The notes beneath the pieces were generated by a model, which worked only from the letters and a program-made list of their open reading frames with translations, had not been told where the DNA came from and ran no database searches. 64,000 nt of DNA from Mucilaginibacter sp. Its GTDB lineage: Bacteria; Bacteroidota; Bacteroidia; Sphingobacteriales; Sphingobacteriaceae. A program made the translations under genes and the position numbers. Shown here piece by piece: positions 18,462 through 27,696 of the stretch (position 1 is its first letter; the number at the start of each line of letters is the position of its first letter). The stretch covers positions 223,500-287,499 of the forward strand of contig JAQBOM010000008.1 of NCBI GenBank assembly GCA_028288025.1. The letters run 5' to 3'.

Positions 18462-19277
18462 ATGTCGGTACACAAAGAGGTTAAAAGAATTACCACGAAC
18501 ACTTTGCAGGAAATGAAGGCCCATGGCGAGAAGATCGCTATGCTTACCGCTTACGATTATTCGATGGCGGCTATTGTTGATGAGGCCGGTATGGATATTA
18601 TCCTGGTGGGCGACTCGGCATCCAATGTAATGGCGGGGCATGAAACAACTTTACCCATAACGCTCGACCAGATGATCTACCATGCCTCGTCGGTGGTCCG
18701 GGCAGCTAAAAGGGCATTAGTGGTGGTTGATCTGCCATTCGGTTCGTACCAGGGCAATTCAAAAGAGGCGCTGAATTCGGCTATCCGTATTATGAAGGAA
18801 TCTGGCGCGCACAGTGTGAAGATGGAAGGCGGAGTGGAAATTGCTGAATCAGTAACACGTATTTTAACGGCGGGTATTCCCGTTATGGGGCACCTGGGCT
18901 TAACGCCGCAGTCTATTTACAAGTTTGGTACTTATACTGTTCGTGCTAAGCATGAAACCGAGGCTCAAAAACTACGCGAGGATGCTTTGAAACTGCAGGA
19001 ACTGGGATGTTTTGCCATCGTGCTTGAAAAAATCCCGGCTGCATTGGCCAAAGAGGTGAGCGAAAGCCTGAATATCCCAACTATCGGCATCGGCGCAGGC
19101 CAGCATTGCGACGGCCAGGTGCTGGTAATACATGATATGCTTGGCATAAACAAATCTTTTAAGCCCCGTTTCCTGCGCCAGTACGCCAATTTGAGCGAAG
19201 TAATGAACGGCGCGATAAAGAATTATGTGAGCGATATAAAATCGAAAAGCTTCCCGAACGAGAAGGAGCAGTATTGA
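18462..19277 (+). CDS. panB: 3-methyl-2-oxobutanoate hydroxymethyltransferase
   Basis: A 271-aa TIM-barrel enzyme that makes ketopantoate from 2-oxoisovalerate and 5,10-methylene-THF for pantothenate and CoA. Seen: [16 protein letters not shown], the metal-binding Asp in [25 protein letters not shown], the catalytic Glu in LEKIPA, and [15 protein letters not shown]. Length is standard. It is divergent from carA. Confidence 0.96.
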   Translation: MSVHKEVKRITTNTLQEMKAHGEKIAMLTAYDYSMAAIVDEAGMDIILVGDSASNVMAGHETTLPITLDQMIYHASSVVRAAKRALVVVDLPFGSYQGNSKEALNSAIRIMKESGAHSVKMEGGVEIAESVTRILTAGIPVMGHLGLTPQSIYKFGTYTVRAKHETEAQKLREDALKLQELGCFAIVLEKIPAALAKEVSESLNIPTIGIGAGQHCDGQVLVIHDMLGINKSFKPRFLRQYANLSEVMNGAIKNYVSDIKSKSFPNEKEQY

Positions 19278-19281
19278 GGAA

Positions 19282-19391
19282 GTCCATAGTCGATAGTCCA
19301 TGGACCATAGAAAAAAAGAACTGAGAAGATGGATTATTAGTCCATGGAAAAATAAAAAATAGCTATGGACTATGGTCCATGGTCTATGGAC
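19282..19391. repeat. CCATAGAC word repeat, third locus
   Basis: Words GTCCATAG, TCGATAGTCCATGG and complements fill 19282-19310 and 19363-19391 and can pair imperfectly around a loop of about 50 nt that contains another copy (19339-19346). It separates panB from the pseudouridine synthase gene. Confidence 0.65.
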
Positions 19392-19404
19392 AAAATAACC
19401 ACCT

Positions 19405-20130
19405 ATGCCCAAAGCCGCAATAAAATATATCAACCACGAGGTTACTGAAAGTGATGTCCTTTACGAGGATAATCACCTGATAGCCGTGAATAAACGCGCC
19501 GGGGATATTGTGCAGGTGGATGATACGGGCGATGAGTCGCTGGATGAAAAAGTTAAGAAATACATCGCGAAGAAATACAGCAAGCCCAACGGAGCTTTTT
19601 TAGGTGTGGTACACCGGCTCGACAGGCCCGTGAGCGGGGTCATTCTTTTCGCCAAAACCAGCAAAGCGCTTGAACGGGTAAACGCGCTTTTTAAAAGCCG
19701 CGACATGCATAAAACCTATTATGCAGTTGTGCGTAACCGCCCGCAGCCCGAAGCAGGCAACCTGGTGCACTGGCTGATAAAAAATCCGCAAAAAAACGTT
19801 ACCAAGGCACACGACAAGGAGGTGCCCGGCAGTCAGCGGGCCGAGCTAAACTACAAGTTGGTTGGTGAACTTAATGGATATTATTTAATTGAAGTTGACC
19901 CGATTACCGGAAGGCCGCACCAGATCAGGGTACAGCTTTCAACATTAGGTTGCCCAATCGTTGGGGACAATAAGTACGGCTATCCGCGGGGCAGCCTACG
20001 AAAAAGCATTAGTTTGCATGCCCGTAAGCTGCAGTTTATCCATCCTATAAAAAAGGAACCGGTTTCGATTATCGCGCCTTTCCCGCAGGATGGTTTTTGG
20101 GAAAAGTTTGAGGGGATGGTGGAGTCTTGA
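19405..20130 (+). CDS. RluA-family pseudouridine synthase
   Basis: A 241-aa RNA-modifying enzyme that isomerises specific uridines in rRNA or tRNA. The catalytic Asp lies in HRLDRPVSGVILFAKT (near residue 72), preceded by an S4-less N-terminus (YEDNHLIAVNK) and followed by the family motif GRPHQIRVQLS. Its exact RNA target (RluA, RluC, RluD or TruC type) cannot be decided from sequence alone. Confidence 0.92.
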   Translation: MPKAAIKYINHEVTESDVLYEDNHLIAVNKRAGDIVQVDDTGDESLDEKVKKYIAKKYSKPNGAFLGVVHRLDRPVSGVILFAKTSKALERVNALFKSRDMHKTYYAVVRNRPQPEAGNLVHWLIKNPQKNVTKAHDKEVPGSQRAELNYKLVGELNGYYLIEVDPITGRPHQIRVQLSTLGCPIVGDNKYGYPRGSLRKSISLHARKLQFIHPIKKEPVSIIAPFPQDGFWEKFEGMVES

Positions 20131-20321
20131 GTCTAAAGTCAGAAAGAAATAAAGATATCTATGGGGATAACGACAAAATAGACAGTACCGGGGAGTAAAA
20201 TCATTAAGACAAATATCGAAGATTTGCCGATCAGACACGAAGCTTATAAAATAAAGGATTTATTATGGGTTTCGGTAGTGCTTAATTAATTGTGTCGTAA
20301 ATCTTATTTCCACTTTGATGT

Positions 20322-20714
20322 CTACCAATAAGTTATACTTAGTCCTTCAATTTCGCTAAAGTGCTTATCTCTCGTAATCAAGTCTAAGTCGTACTGTTTA
20401 GCAACAGCTGCTATCCAAATATCATTTTCAGGAATAGGTTTGCCTTTGGTAAGCAATGCAGTTTTGATTAAAGCATAGTTATTCGCAGTCACACTATCCC
20501 CATTAAGCACACTGCATTTGTTTAAGAAATCATTTACTTGTTTTATATGCTTTTTTGGATCGGAAGATCTGTAGGCGCCAAGTTGCAATTCTCCCAATAC
20601 AACGAAAGGAATGTAAATAGATTTGTAGATTTCAAGCGATGCTGTAACAGAAGAATTTCCTTTGAACAGCTCAATGACAATATTGGTGTCTAACAGAATG
20701 TTATTTCCAGTCAT
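20322..20714 (-). CDS. PIN-domain toxin (VapC type)
   Basis: A 130-aa predicted ribonuclease. Acidic residues expected for the PIN metal site are visible: LLDTNIVIELFKG (Asp near 9), VLGELQLGAY (Glu), NDIWIAAVAKQY (Asp) and LITRDKHFSE (Asp). Its start overlaps the upstream small gene by 14 bp, the classic toxin-antitoxin arrangement. It is more AT-rich than neighbouring genes, as is usual for mobile TA modules. Confidence 0.88.
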   Translation of the reverse strand: MTGNNILLDTNIVIELFKGNSSVTASLEIYKSIYIPFVVLGELQLGAYRSSDPKKHIKQVNDFLNKCSVLNGDSVTANNYALIKTALLTKGKPIPENDIWIAAVAKQYDLDLITRDKHFSEIEGLSITYW

Positions 20715-20934
20715 CAGGATGAATGGTTTCGCATGATTCCGCTATGATACGTTCCATTTCTTCAGCTTCATCTTTCGACCAAATACCTGAAAATTCTCTA
20801 ATAACAGAATCTTTTTTTATATCTTCATCCGTTCTGTATTTTTTCACGAAATTTTCCAAAGCAGATAAAGCGGCGTCATTGTTTATTTTGAGCACTTCTT
20901 CTATGATATGCAGTTTTTTTGCTTCTGAATACAT
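20701..20934 (-). CDS. Antitoxin partner of the PIN toxin
   Basis: A 77-aa protein from the ATG at 20934. Its N-terminal helix (KKLHIIEEVLKIN) and acidic C-terminus (SKDEAEEMERIIAESCETIH) resemble small Bacteroidota addiction-module antitoxins that wrap the toxin. There is no obvious ribbon-helix-helix. It precedes and overlaps the toxin. Longer upstream starts lie in AT-rich non-coding sequence and were not used. Confidence 0.8.
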   Translation of the reverse strand: MYSEAKKLHIIEEVLKINNDAALSALENFVKKYRTDEDIKKDSVIREFSGIWSKDEAEEMERIIAESCETIHPDDWK

Positions 20935-21014
20935 GATTGTAAATTTCAAACGGGATATTTTTCTACTGCGTTCTATCTTAAGCACAAATATACAAAACTT
21001 ATTATTGTAATTTC

Positions 21015-22004
21015 TTACATCCCCAACACCTTCTCCCAAATCTCTTTATCCACCAAAATACCTTCGCGCAAGCTTTTCTCCCTTATTTTTAACGAGTTTT
21101 CGCCCGGATATGAAATTGATCCGCCCGTATGTTCAGGCCGGCTGGTTTTGGTATAGTGGATGATCTCTTCGATCAAATTGGAAGTTTGTTCGTCACTTTT
21201 TGGTTTGATGCAAATGAAAACTTGCGAAACGCCGCTTTCTTTTTCACTTTGCGTGATCTTCGCAGTCGACCGGCCCTGGCTGAGAACCGTTGCCAGCAGG
21301 TCGAGCACCAATGAAAGGCCCGAGCCTTTCCAGAAACCGATAGGCAATAGCCGCTGTGATTCAAGGATTATAGCGGCATCAGTGCTTAAATTGCCTTCGC
21401 TATCGTAACCGCCGGGTAAGGGCAATTCTTCCTTATTTCTTTTATATTGATTGAGTTTACCTACTGAATATTGCGAAACGGCCATATCCAGCACCACATG
21501 CCCGCCCTCACGTGGAATGGCAATGACCAAAGGGTTATTTCCCAACCGCGGATCGATCCCGCCCCAGGGGGGGAGGTTAGCAATGGTATTGGTAAAGCAT
21601 ATGCCAATAAAACCGCCCTCCGCGGCTTGCCAGCCGTAGGCGCCGGCACGCATCCAGTGGTTGGTGTTTTTAACGGCGACACATCCAATACCATTTTCAT
21701 TGGCAAGCTTCATCGCCCTGTTCATGCAAAAGCGTGCATTTAATATACCCGCTCCCAAATTGCCATCCCATTGCTCGAGCGACCCAAATGCATTTTCTTT
21801 AGTGGGCTCGGCTGCCGGGTTTACCAGGCCTTCCCTTATAAATTCAATAAATGTCGGGAACCGGTTGAGGCCGTGGGTGTAAACACCATCCCGGCTGTTT
21901 TCGGCGAAGATAGTCGCGCATTGCATAGCTTTTGCTTCATCGAATCCTGCGGAAAGCAATACCCGCTTAAATTCAGATTGTAATATTTCGAATGGTACGC
22001 GCAT
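21015..22004 (-). CDS. Malate/L-lactate dehydrogenase family oxidoreductase (diketogulonate reductase-like)
   Basis: A 329-aa NAD(P)H-dependent enzyme of the LDH2/MDH2 family, most like 2,3-diketo-L-gulonate reductase (YiaK/DlgD). Typical features are DGVYTHGLNRFPTF with the catalytic His, KNTNHWMRAGAYGWQAA, and PWGGIDPRLGNNPLVIAIP. The substrate is inferred by resemblance only. No ascorbate or gulonate catabolic genes are adjacent, so its physiological role is open. Confidence 0.85.
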   Translation of the reverse strand: MRVPFEILQSEFKRVLLSAGFDEAKAMQCATIFAENSRDGVYTHGLNRFPTFIEFIREGLVNPAAEPTKENAFGSLEQWDGNLGAGILNARFCMNRAMKLANENGIGCVAVKNTNHWMRAGAYGWQAAEGGFIGICFTNTIANLPPWGGIDPRLGNNPLVIAIPREGGHVVLDMAVSQYSVGKLNQYKRNKEELPLPGGYDSEGNLSTDAAIILESQRLLPIGFWKGSGLSLVLDLLATVLSQGRSTAKITQSEKESGVSQVFICIKPKSDEQTSNLIEEIIHYTKTSRPEHTGGSISYPGENSLKIREKSLREGILVDKEIWEKVLGM

Positions 22005-22111
22005 TTAAGTCAAAAGTAAAAAGTCAAAATTCAAAAATGCTTTTTTAAGTGATAATATTTGTGGTGAATAATAGTTATCATTATCATATCAATATAACAG
22101 CCGGGAATCTT

Positions 22112-22119
22112 TATTTTTG
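22112..22119 (+). promoter_or_regulatory. -7 promoter element of the 22134 lipoprotein
   Basis: TATTTTTG fits TAnnTTTG, 14 bp before the ATG, giving a very short leader. No -33 TTTG was seen. Confidence 0.4.
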
Positions 22120-22133
22120 TCGGCATACTACGG

Positions 22134-22631
22134 ATGAAAACGAAACTATCCTTATTACTATTAGCCGGTTTAATGATTGGCCTTGTCATCAATTCTTGTA
22201 AAAAGAGCACCCAAACGTCTATCCAAACGTTATTTACTGGCGGCTATTGGCAGCTGGCCTCCGTTCAGGTAACTTATTTTACAGGTAATATACAAGACTC
22301 TATAGCTACGCTTAATACGGCTTGTAATTTTGTACAGAAATTTACTTTCAATACTGATAACACCTGTACTTATACCTATTTCGATTGCGTGAATCAGCCT
22401 ACGGCGAGCGGGCATTGGTCGCTTGCCCAAAATCAACTTTATTTAATGTCGGATATAGTTTGTAAGGACACAACGGCAGCGGGTAGTTCGAAACCTTTTG
22501 CAGATGCTTTGATCCAAAACCTGGGGCAGTTTTCGCTGGTGCTCAAAACAGGCGACATACAGCCTAATTACTCACTAACCAAAAAGCGCAAGATCATTCA
22601 GTATGGCTTTATACGCCAAACTTCGATGTAA
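22134..22631 (+). CDS. Lipocalin-like hypothetical lipoprotein
   Basis: A 165-aa protein with a signal peptide and lipobox (VINSC, Cys 22). The mature part begins like small Bacteroidota lipocalin-type lipoproteins (GGYWQLASVQVTY, then FTFNTDNTCTYTYFD and GHWSLAQNQLYL). It has four further cysteines. Predicted to be lipid-anchored in the envelope. Function unknown. Confidence 0.78.
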   Translation: MKTKLSLLLLAGLMIGLVINSCKKSTQTSIQTLFTGGYWQLASVQVTYFTGNIQDSIATLNTACNFVQKFTFNTDNTCTYTYFDCVNQPTASGHWSLAQNQLYLMSDIVCKDTTAAGSSKPFADALIQNLGQFSLVLKTGDIQPNYSLTKKRKIIQYGFIRQTSM

Positions 22632-22757
22632 TACTTCCGCGGCAAAAAAACCATCAGATAAATTAACTTAATAAAACATCCGGTAACTATCGGTGTTACA
22701 GTCATGTTTACCGGATCGAGGCAGATTTGATTAAAAAAATAATCCGGCTGAAAATTT

Positions 22758-22765
22758 TATATTTG
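22758..22765 (+). promoter_or_regulatory. -7 promoter element of purN
   Basis: TATATTTG fits TAnnTTTG, 73 bp before the purN ATG. A TTTG lies upstream at 22727-22730, but the 27-nt spacing is longer than usual. Confidence 0.45.
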
Positions 22766-22838
22766 GTCGTTTTAAAATCTATCTGTTGTTTTTAAGCCGG
22801 CTTATTAGTTATTTGGCTTTACAACCATTGAAAAGCGA

Positions 22839-23417
22839 ATGAAAAAAAGAATTGCGATTTTTGCTTCAGGTTCCGGATCGAATGCCCAAAAAATCATGGA
22901 GCATTTTAAACGCAACCCCGAGGCGGAGGTAGTACTGATACTTACGAATAACCCCCAGGCCTATGTATTACAGCGGGCCGACAATTTCGAGATCCCTGCC
23001 CATATTTTTACCCGGCATGAATTTTATGAAACCGACGATGTGATCAGGCTGTTAAAAAATCTGCAGGTGGACCTGATCGTGCTTGCCGGTTTTTTGTGGC
23101 TGGTGCCCGAATCGTTATTAAAAGCTTTCCCTAACAGAATCATTAACCTGCATCCTGCACTGTTGCCCAAATATGGCGGCAAAGGCATGTACGGCGATCA
23201 TGTGCACAATGCAGTGCTGGCTGCTAAGGAGGATGAATCAGGCATTACCATTCATTTTGTAAGCGAACAATTTGATGAAGGCGAGATCATCCATCAATCC
23301 AAATTTAAAATCGATCCGGGTGATAACCTCGAGGTTGTAAAGTTCAAAGGCCAGCAATTGGAGCATCACCATTTCCCAAGGGTGATCGAAAATTTATTGA
23401 AGAAGATGAAAAGCTAG
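22839..23417 (+). CDS. purN: Phosphoribosylglycinamide formyltransferase
   Basis: A 192-aa enzyme for the third step of purine synthesis: formyl transfer from 10-formyl-THF to GAR. It has the phosphate-binding loop ASGSGSNAQKI, the catalytic Asn/His pair in INLHPALLPKYGG, and DEGEIIHQ with the catalytic Asp. It is followed on the same strand by purH, with a separate promoter and a hairpin between them. Confidence 0.95.
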   Translation: MKKRIAIFASGSGSNAQKIMEHFKRNPEAEVVLILTNNPQAYVLQRADNFEIPAHIFTRHEFYETDDVIRLLKNLQVDLIVLAGFLWLVPESLLKAFPNRIINLHPALLPKYGGKGMYGDHVHNAVLAAKEDESGITIHFVSEQFDEGEIIHQSKFKIDPGDNLEVVKFKGQQLEHHHFPRVIENLLKKMKS

Positions 23418-23421
23418 GTTT

Positions 23422-23528
23422 GTCATTAGTGATTAGTCATTAGGTCACTGGTCATTATGTGGTGACTGTCAATAATTATCAATAATTATCAATAAAAATA
23501 TAATGACCAGTGACTAATGACCAATGAC
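23422..23528. repeat. GTCATTAG word-repeat hairpin between purN and purH
   Basis: Words at 23422-23458 pair with the complementary words at 23500-23528. The loop carries a 10-nt tandem (AATAATTATC, about 2.5 copies, from 23471). It ends 7 bp before the purH -7 element. Confidence 0.7.
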
Positions 23529-23534
23529 ATTTAT

Positions 23535-23542
23535 TACCTTTG
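23535..23542 (+). promoter_or_regulatory. -7 promoter element of purH
   Basis: TACCTTTG fits TAnnTTTG and is followed by CAGAC, a frequent start context. It is 22 bp before the ATG. Confidence 0.55.
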
Positions 23543-23564
23543 CAGACTCAAAAAAAATCTGTCC

Positions 23565-25091
23565 ATGCCTCATCCTGTTCAAATAAAAAACGCGTTAATA
23601 TCTGTTTATTATAAAGACAATCTTGAACCCATTATTCACGAGCTAAACCGCCTTGGGGTAAAAATATATTCAACGGGCGGAACGGAGACTTTTATCCGCG
23701 GTTTAGGCGTGGATGTCATTGCCGTTGAGGACCTTACATCGTACCCGTCAATTTTAGGCGGGCGTGTAAAAACGCTTCATCCCAAAGTATTTGGCGGCAT
23801 ACTGGCCCGCAGGAATTTCGAGAGTGACGAGCAGCAGCTTGCACAATATGATATACCGGAAATCGACCTGGTGATCGTTGATCTGTATCCCTTTGAAGAG
23901 ACGGTAAGGGCAAACGCAGAGGAAGATGATATCATTGAGAAAATAGACATCGGGGGTATATCCCTCATTCGCGCCGCAGCCAAAAATTTTAAGGATGTGG
24001 TGATCGTAGCGTCTAAAAAAGATTATCCGGATCTGGAAGACCTTTTAAAAGCGCAAAACGGCGAAACAACTATCGACCAAAGGCGCGTTTTTGCCCACAG
24101 AGCATTTAATATAACCTCGCACTACGACACCGCTATATTTCAATATTTTAACCAGGAAGAGCCGCTGCCGGTTTTTAAAGAAAGTATTCAAAGCAGCCAG
24201 GTATTGCGTTATGGCGAAAATCCGCATCAAAAAGGCACGTTTTACGGCGAGCTGGATGCCATGTTCACCAAACTGCACGGTAAAGAACTTTCGTATAATA
24301 ACCTGGTAGATGTTGATGCAGCGGTGGCTTTGATCGATGAATTTACCGATCCTACGGTCGCCATTTTAAAACATACCAATGCCTGCGGGATAGCAACCCG
24401 CACTTTTATTAAGGAGGCCTGGATAGATGCGCTGGCCTGCGATCCCGTTTCGGCTTTCGGCGGCGTTATCATTGCCAACGACGAGATAAATGCCGAAACA
24501 GCGACCGAAATAAGCAGGATTTTTTACGAAGTGCTGATAGCCCCCGCCTATACGGATGAGGCAGTATCCATATTAAAAGAGAAAAAAAACAGGATCATTT
24601 TAATCCGTCAGCCGGTTACTTTACCTGCCAAACAATTTAAAACGCTGTTGAACGGTGTGATTGAACAGGATAAGGATGAAGTAATAGAAGGGCCCGAGCA
24701 AATGACAACCGTTACAAAAAAGCAACCAACAGACCACGAGTTGCGCGACCTGTTTTTTGCAAACAAGGTGGTGAAGCATACCAAATCAAACACCATTGTT
24801 TTTGCGAAAAACAATCAGTTGCTGGCCAGCGGGGTTGGACAAACCTCGCGGGTGGATTCATTAAAACAGGCTATTATAAAAGCCAACAGTTTTGGGTTTG
24901 ACCTGAAGGGTGCTGTAATGGCTTCCGACGCGTTTTTCCCGTTCCCGGATTGTGTTGAATTAGCTGCGGAGGCAGGTATATTGGCGGTGTTGCAGCCGGG
25001 CGGTTCAATAAACGATAAGCTTTCAATTGAAATGTGCGACCAAAAAAATATTTCGATGGTAACTACTGGTATCCGGCATTTTAAACATTAA
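23565..25091 (+). CDS. purH: Bifunctional AICAR formyltransferase / IMP cyclohydrolase
   Basis: A 508-aa enzyme for the last two steps of IMP synthesis. The N-terminal MGS/cyclohydrolase domain has ALISVYYKDNLEP, STGGTETF and GRVKTLHPK. The C-terminal transformylase domain has RYGENPHQ, the catalytic Lys-His in LKHTNACGIA, and the ending ASDAFFPFPD, then QPGGSI. The ATG at 23565 (MPHPVQIKNALIS) is taken. An upstream in-frame start at 23517 lies within the spacer repeat and before the promoter. Confidence 0.96.
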   Translation: MPHPVQIKNALISVYYKDNLEPIIHELNRLGVKIYSTGGTETFIRGLGVDVIAVEDLTSYPSILGGRVKTLHPKVFGGILARRNFESDEQQLAQYDIPEIDLVIVDLYPFEETVRANAEEDDIIEKIDIGGISLIRAAAKNFKDVVIVASKKDYPDLEDLLKAQNGETTIDQRRVFAHRAFNITSHYDTAIFQYFNQEEPLPVFKESIQSSQVLRYGENPHQKGTFYGELDAMFTKLHGKELSYNNLVDVDAAVALIDEFTDPTVAILKHTNACGIATRTFIKEAWIDALACDPVSAFGGVIIANDEINAETATEISRIFYEVLIAPAYTDEAVSILKEKKNRIILIRQPVTLPAKQFKTLLNGVIEQDKDEVIEGPEQMTTVTKKQPTDHELRDLFFANKVVKHTKSNTIVFAKNNQLLASGVGQTSRVDSLKQAIIKANSFGFDLKGAVMASDAFFPFPDCVELAAEAGILAVLQPGGSINDKLSIEMCDQKNISMVTTGIRHFKH

Positions 25092-25168
25092 ATTAAATAA
25101 CGCCGTAAAAGGGTTTTTATTCATTTATTTTAGCCTAATTTCGTAACATTCGTGTTATTATATATTTT

Positions 25169-25176
25169 TAACTTTG
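25169..25176 (+). promoter_or_regulatory. -7 promoter element of mreB
   Basis: TAACTTTG fits TAnnTTTG, followed by CAGAC as at purH. It is 23 bp before the mreB ATG and probably drives the whole rod-shape operon. Confidence 0.55.
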
Positions 25177-25199
25177 CAGACATTTTTTAATAATACCAG

Positions 25200-26222
25200 A
25201 TGGGTCTATTTAATTTTTTCACACAAGAAATCGCAATTGATTTAGGTACCGCAAATACCCTCATCATACATAATGATAAAGTTGTTGTTGACGAACCGTC
25301 GATAGTCGCTTTTGACAGAACAACCAATAAAGTGATCGCTATCGGGAGGCAGGCCATGCAAATGGAAGGCAAGACGCACGATAACATTCGCACCGTGAGG
25401 CCGCTGAAGGATGGGGTTATTGCTGATTTTAATGCTGCAGAGCACATGATTCGCGGCATGATAAAAATGATCAACCAGGGTCGTGGATGGTTTTTCCCCT
25501 CACTGCGTATGGTTATCTGTATCCCTTCGGGTATTACCGAGGTTGAGAAACGTGCCGTGCGCGACTCTGCCGAAATTGCCGGTGCTAAAGAAGTTTACCT
25601 GATTCACGAGCCAATGGCTGCTGCCGTAGGTATCGGGATCGATGTTGAAGAGCCAATGGGGAATATGATAATCGACATCGGCGGTGGTACAACCGAAATT
25701 GCGGTTATAGCCTTGTCGGGAATTGTGTGCGACCAATCTATACGTGTAGCAGGGGATAATTTTGACTCTGACATCGTGCAGTATATCCGCCGTCAGCATA
25801 ATATTATGATCGGCGACCGTACAGCCGAGAAAATTAAAATAGAAGTTGGCGCGGCGTTACCCGAGCTAACCGACCCACCGGCCGATTTTGCGGTGCAGGG
25901 CCGCGACCTGATGACAGGCGTTCCGAAACAAATAATGGTTTCCTATTCGGAGATCGCCCATTGTTTGGATAAATCTATCTCGAAAATTGAAGAAGCGATC
26001 CTGAAAGCATTGGAGATCACCCCGCCCGAGCTATCGGCAGATATATATCAAACCGGTATTTATTTAACAGGCGGCGGTGCCTTGCTGCGCGGGCTGGATA
26101 AACGTATTGCCGCAAAAACCAAACTGCCGGTACACGTTGCCGAAGATCCCTTGCGCGCCGTAGTTCGCGGTACAGGCACAGCGCTTAAAAATATTGGAAA
26201 TTTTAAATTTTTAATGCAATAA
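25200..26222 (+). CDS. mreB: Rod shape-determining protein MreB
   Basis: A 340-aa bacterial actin that forms membrane-bound filaments guiding lateral wall synthesis. Phosphate and nucleotide loops are visible: IDLGTANTLI (near 11), MIIDIGGGTTEIAVIALSG, and LTGGGALLRGLDK. The N-terminal GLFNFFTQE could be the amphipathic membrane anchor. First gene of mreB-mreC-mreD-mrdA-rodA. Confidence 0.96.
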   Translation: MGLFNFFTQEIAIDLGTANTLIIHNDKVVVDEPSIVAFDRTTNKVIAIGRQAMQMEGKTHDNIRTVRPLKDGVIADFNAAEHMIRGMIKMINQGRGWFFPSLRMVICIPSGITEVEKRAVRDSAEIAGAKEVYLIHEPMAAAVGIGIDVEEPMGNMIIDIGGGTTEIAVIALSGIVCDQSIRVAGDNFDSDIVQYIRRQHNIMIGDRTAEKIKIEVGAALPELTDPPADFAVQGRDLMTGVPKQIMVSYSEIAHCLDKSISKIEEAILKALEITPPELSADIYQTGIYLTGGGALLRGLDKRIAAKTKLPVHVAEDPLRAVVRGTGTALKNIGNFKFLMQ

Positions 26223-26234
26223 GTTTGTTAGTGA

Positions 26235-26348
26235 TTGGAGATCAGAGGTTAGAGATTAGTTCTTGAAGGCGGAGTAAATTTTATCAAAATGCCTGATATA
26301 TTAATGCTCAATCCAACTAATCTCTAATCTCCAACCTCTAATCTCCAA
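26235..26348. repeat. CTCTAATCTCCAAC hairpin inside the mre operon
   Basis: 26235-26261 pairs with 26315-26348, allowing one 7-nt insertion and one mismatch. It lies between mreB and mreC and ends 6 bp before the mreC ATG, so it could lower expression of mreC and downstream genes relative to mreB or cover the mreC ribosome-binding site. Confidence 0.7.
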
Positions 26349-26353
26349 CCAAA

Positions 26354-27181
26354 ATGCGTAACCTCCTGATATTTATCACTAAGTACAACGCATTTTTTTT
26401 GTTTATCATTTTCGAGGTTTTCTCGCTCGTTATCTACATCAAATACAACTCGTTTCAGAAAGCTACTTTCATCAATTCATCTAATAAAATTACCGGCGAC
26501 CTGTATACACGGGTTAGCGGGTTATATGAGTACCTGAAACTGAGAGAGGTTAACGACAACCTTGCCCGGCAAAATGCCGAGCTGCGCAACCAACTTAAAT
26601 CTTCTTTTTACGTAGACACGTTAAAAAAACATAAAGTATCCGATACGATCTATAAACAGCAATATGAATATATTGTAGCAAAAGTGATCAATAACTCCGT
26701 AAACAGAAGCAATAATTACATTACGATAGACCGGGGGAGTAAAGAAGGTATAACTAAAGGCATGGGCGTAATATCCGACCAGGGAATAGTTGGAAAGGTG
26801 ATTTACATTTCCGACCATTATGCCATTATCCAATCATTACTGCACAAAGATTCACAGTTTAGCGCTATGCTGGCAAAAAATAAAGAGATAGGATATATTG
26901 AGTGGAACGATCATCTTGATCCGCATATGGCTGTGCTAAAAGATGTTTCAAACAATGCGCAGCCAAAACTGGGCGAGCTGGTTGTCACTTCGGGATATTC
27001 GCTTTTCCCTGCGGGTATACCTATCGGCAGGATCAGCAGCCTGCAAACAAAAACCGGCGGTTTTTTACTGAATATGGACGTAAAGCTTTCAGTGGATTTC
27101 AGCGATTTACAATATGTATACGTGGTGAATAACAAATTTGCCAAAGAACAGGCGGCACTGGAGGCGCAAAAGAAGGAATGA
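26354..27181 (+). CDS. mreC: Rod shape-determining protein MreC
   Basis: A 275-aa bitopic protein linking MreB to periplasmic wall enzymes. One N-terminal helix (about residues 10-28), a coiled coil (YEYLKLREVNDNLARQNAE), and a beta-rich periplasmic domain with NNYITIDRGSKEGI and the characteristic HYAIIQSLLHKDSQFSAML and VVTSGYSLFPAGIPIG. The stop overlaps mreD by 4 bp. Confidence 0.93.
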   Translation: MRNLLIFITKYNAFFLFIIFEVFSLVIYIKYNSFQKATFINSSNKITGDLYTRVSGLYEYLKLREVNDNLARQNAELRNQLKSSFYVDTLKKHKVSDTIYKQQYEYIVAKVINNSVNRSNNYITIDRGSKEGITKGMGVISDQGIVGKVIYISDHYAIIQSLLHKDSQFSAMLAKNKEIGYIEWNDHLDPHMAVLKDVSNNAQPKLGELVVTSGYSLFPAGIPIGRISSLQTKTGGFLLNMDVKLSVDFSDLQYVYVVNNKFAKEQAALEAQKKE

Positions 27182-27696
27182 TAAAAGCTGTTTTTGTTAA
27201 CCTGGTCCGGTTTGTTGTGTTAGTTTTTTTGCAGGTTTTTTTGCTTAAAAATATAACCCTGTATAATCTTTCAACGCCGTACCTGTACATTTTATTTATT
27301 TTATTACTCCCTTTTGAAACGCCAAACGTGTTGTTGTTTATCCTGGCGTTTATATTGGGAATTACCATTGACGCATTTTACGATACGCCCGGCCTGCATG
27401 CGGCAGCGTGCGTTTTGGTGGCATTTGTACGTATATTATTCATAAGTATAACTGTTCAGAAAGATGGTTTTGACAATGAGCCGGAACCAACCTTAAGCAT
27501 AATGGGTTTACGCTGGTTTTTTACGTACGCTTTGGTGCTTACCTTATTTCATCATTTTTTCCTGTTCAACCTGGAAGCTTTTAATATTTCGGAGTTGCAG
27601 TATATGATCGGCCGGGTGATCATGAGTGCATTGTTTACGGTGTTTTTGATGTTGATGTCGGGTTTGTTGTTTTTTAGAAGGAAAGAGCGTAAATGA
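27178..27696 (+). CDS. mreD: Rod shape-determining protein MreD
   Basis: A 172-aa integral membrane protein with about five helices and few charged residues, matching MreD. Sequence conservation in this family is low, so the call rests on size, topology and position between mreC and mrdA. It overlaps both neighbours by 4 bp (ATGA), implying translational coupling. Confidence 0.9.
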   Translation: MIKAVFVNLVRFVVLVFLQVFLLKNITLYNLSTPYLYILFILLLPFETPNVLLFILAFILGITIDAFYDTPGLHAAACVLVAFVRILFISITVQKDGFDNEPEPTLSIMGLRWFFTYALVLTLFHHFFLFNLEAFNISELQYMIGRVIMSALFTVFLMLMSGLLFFRRKERK

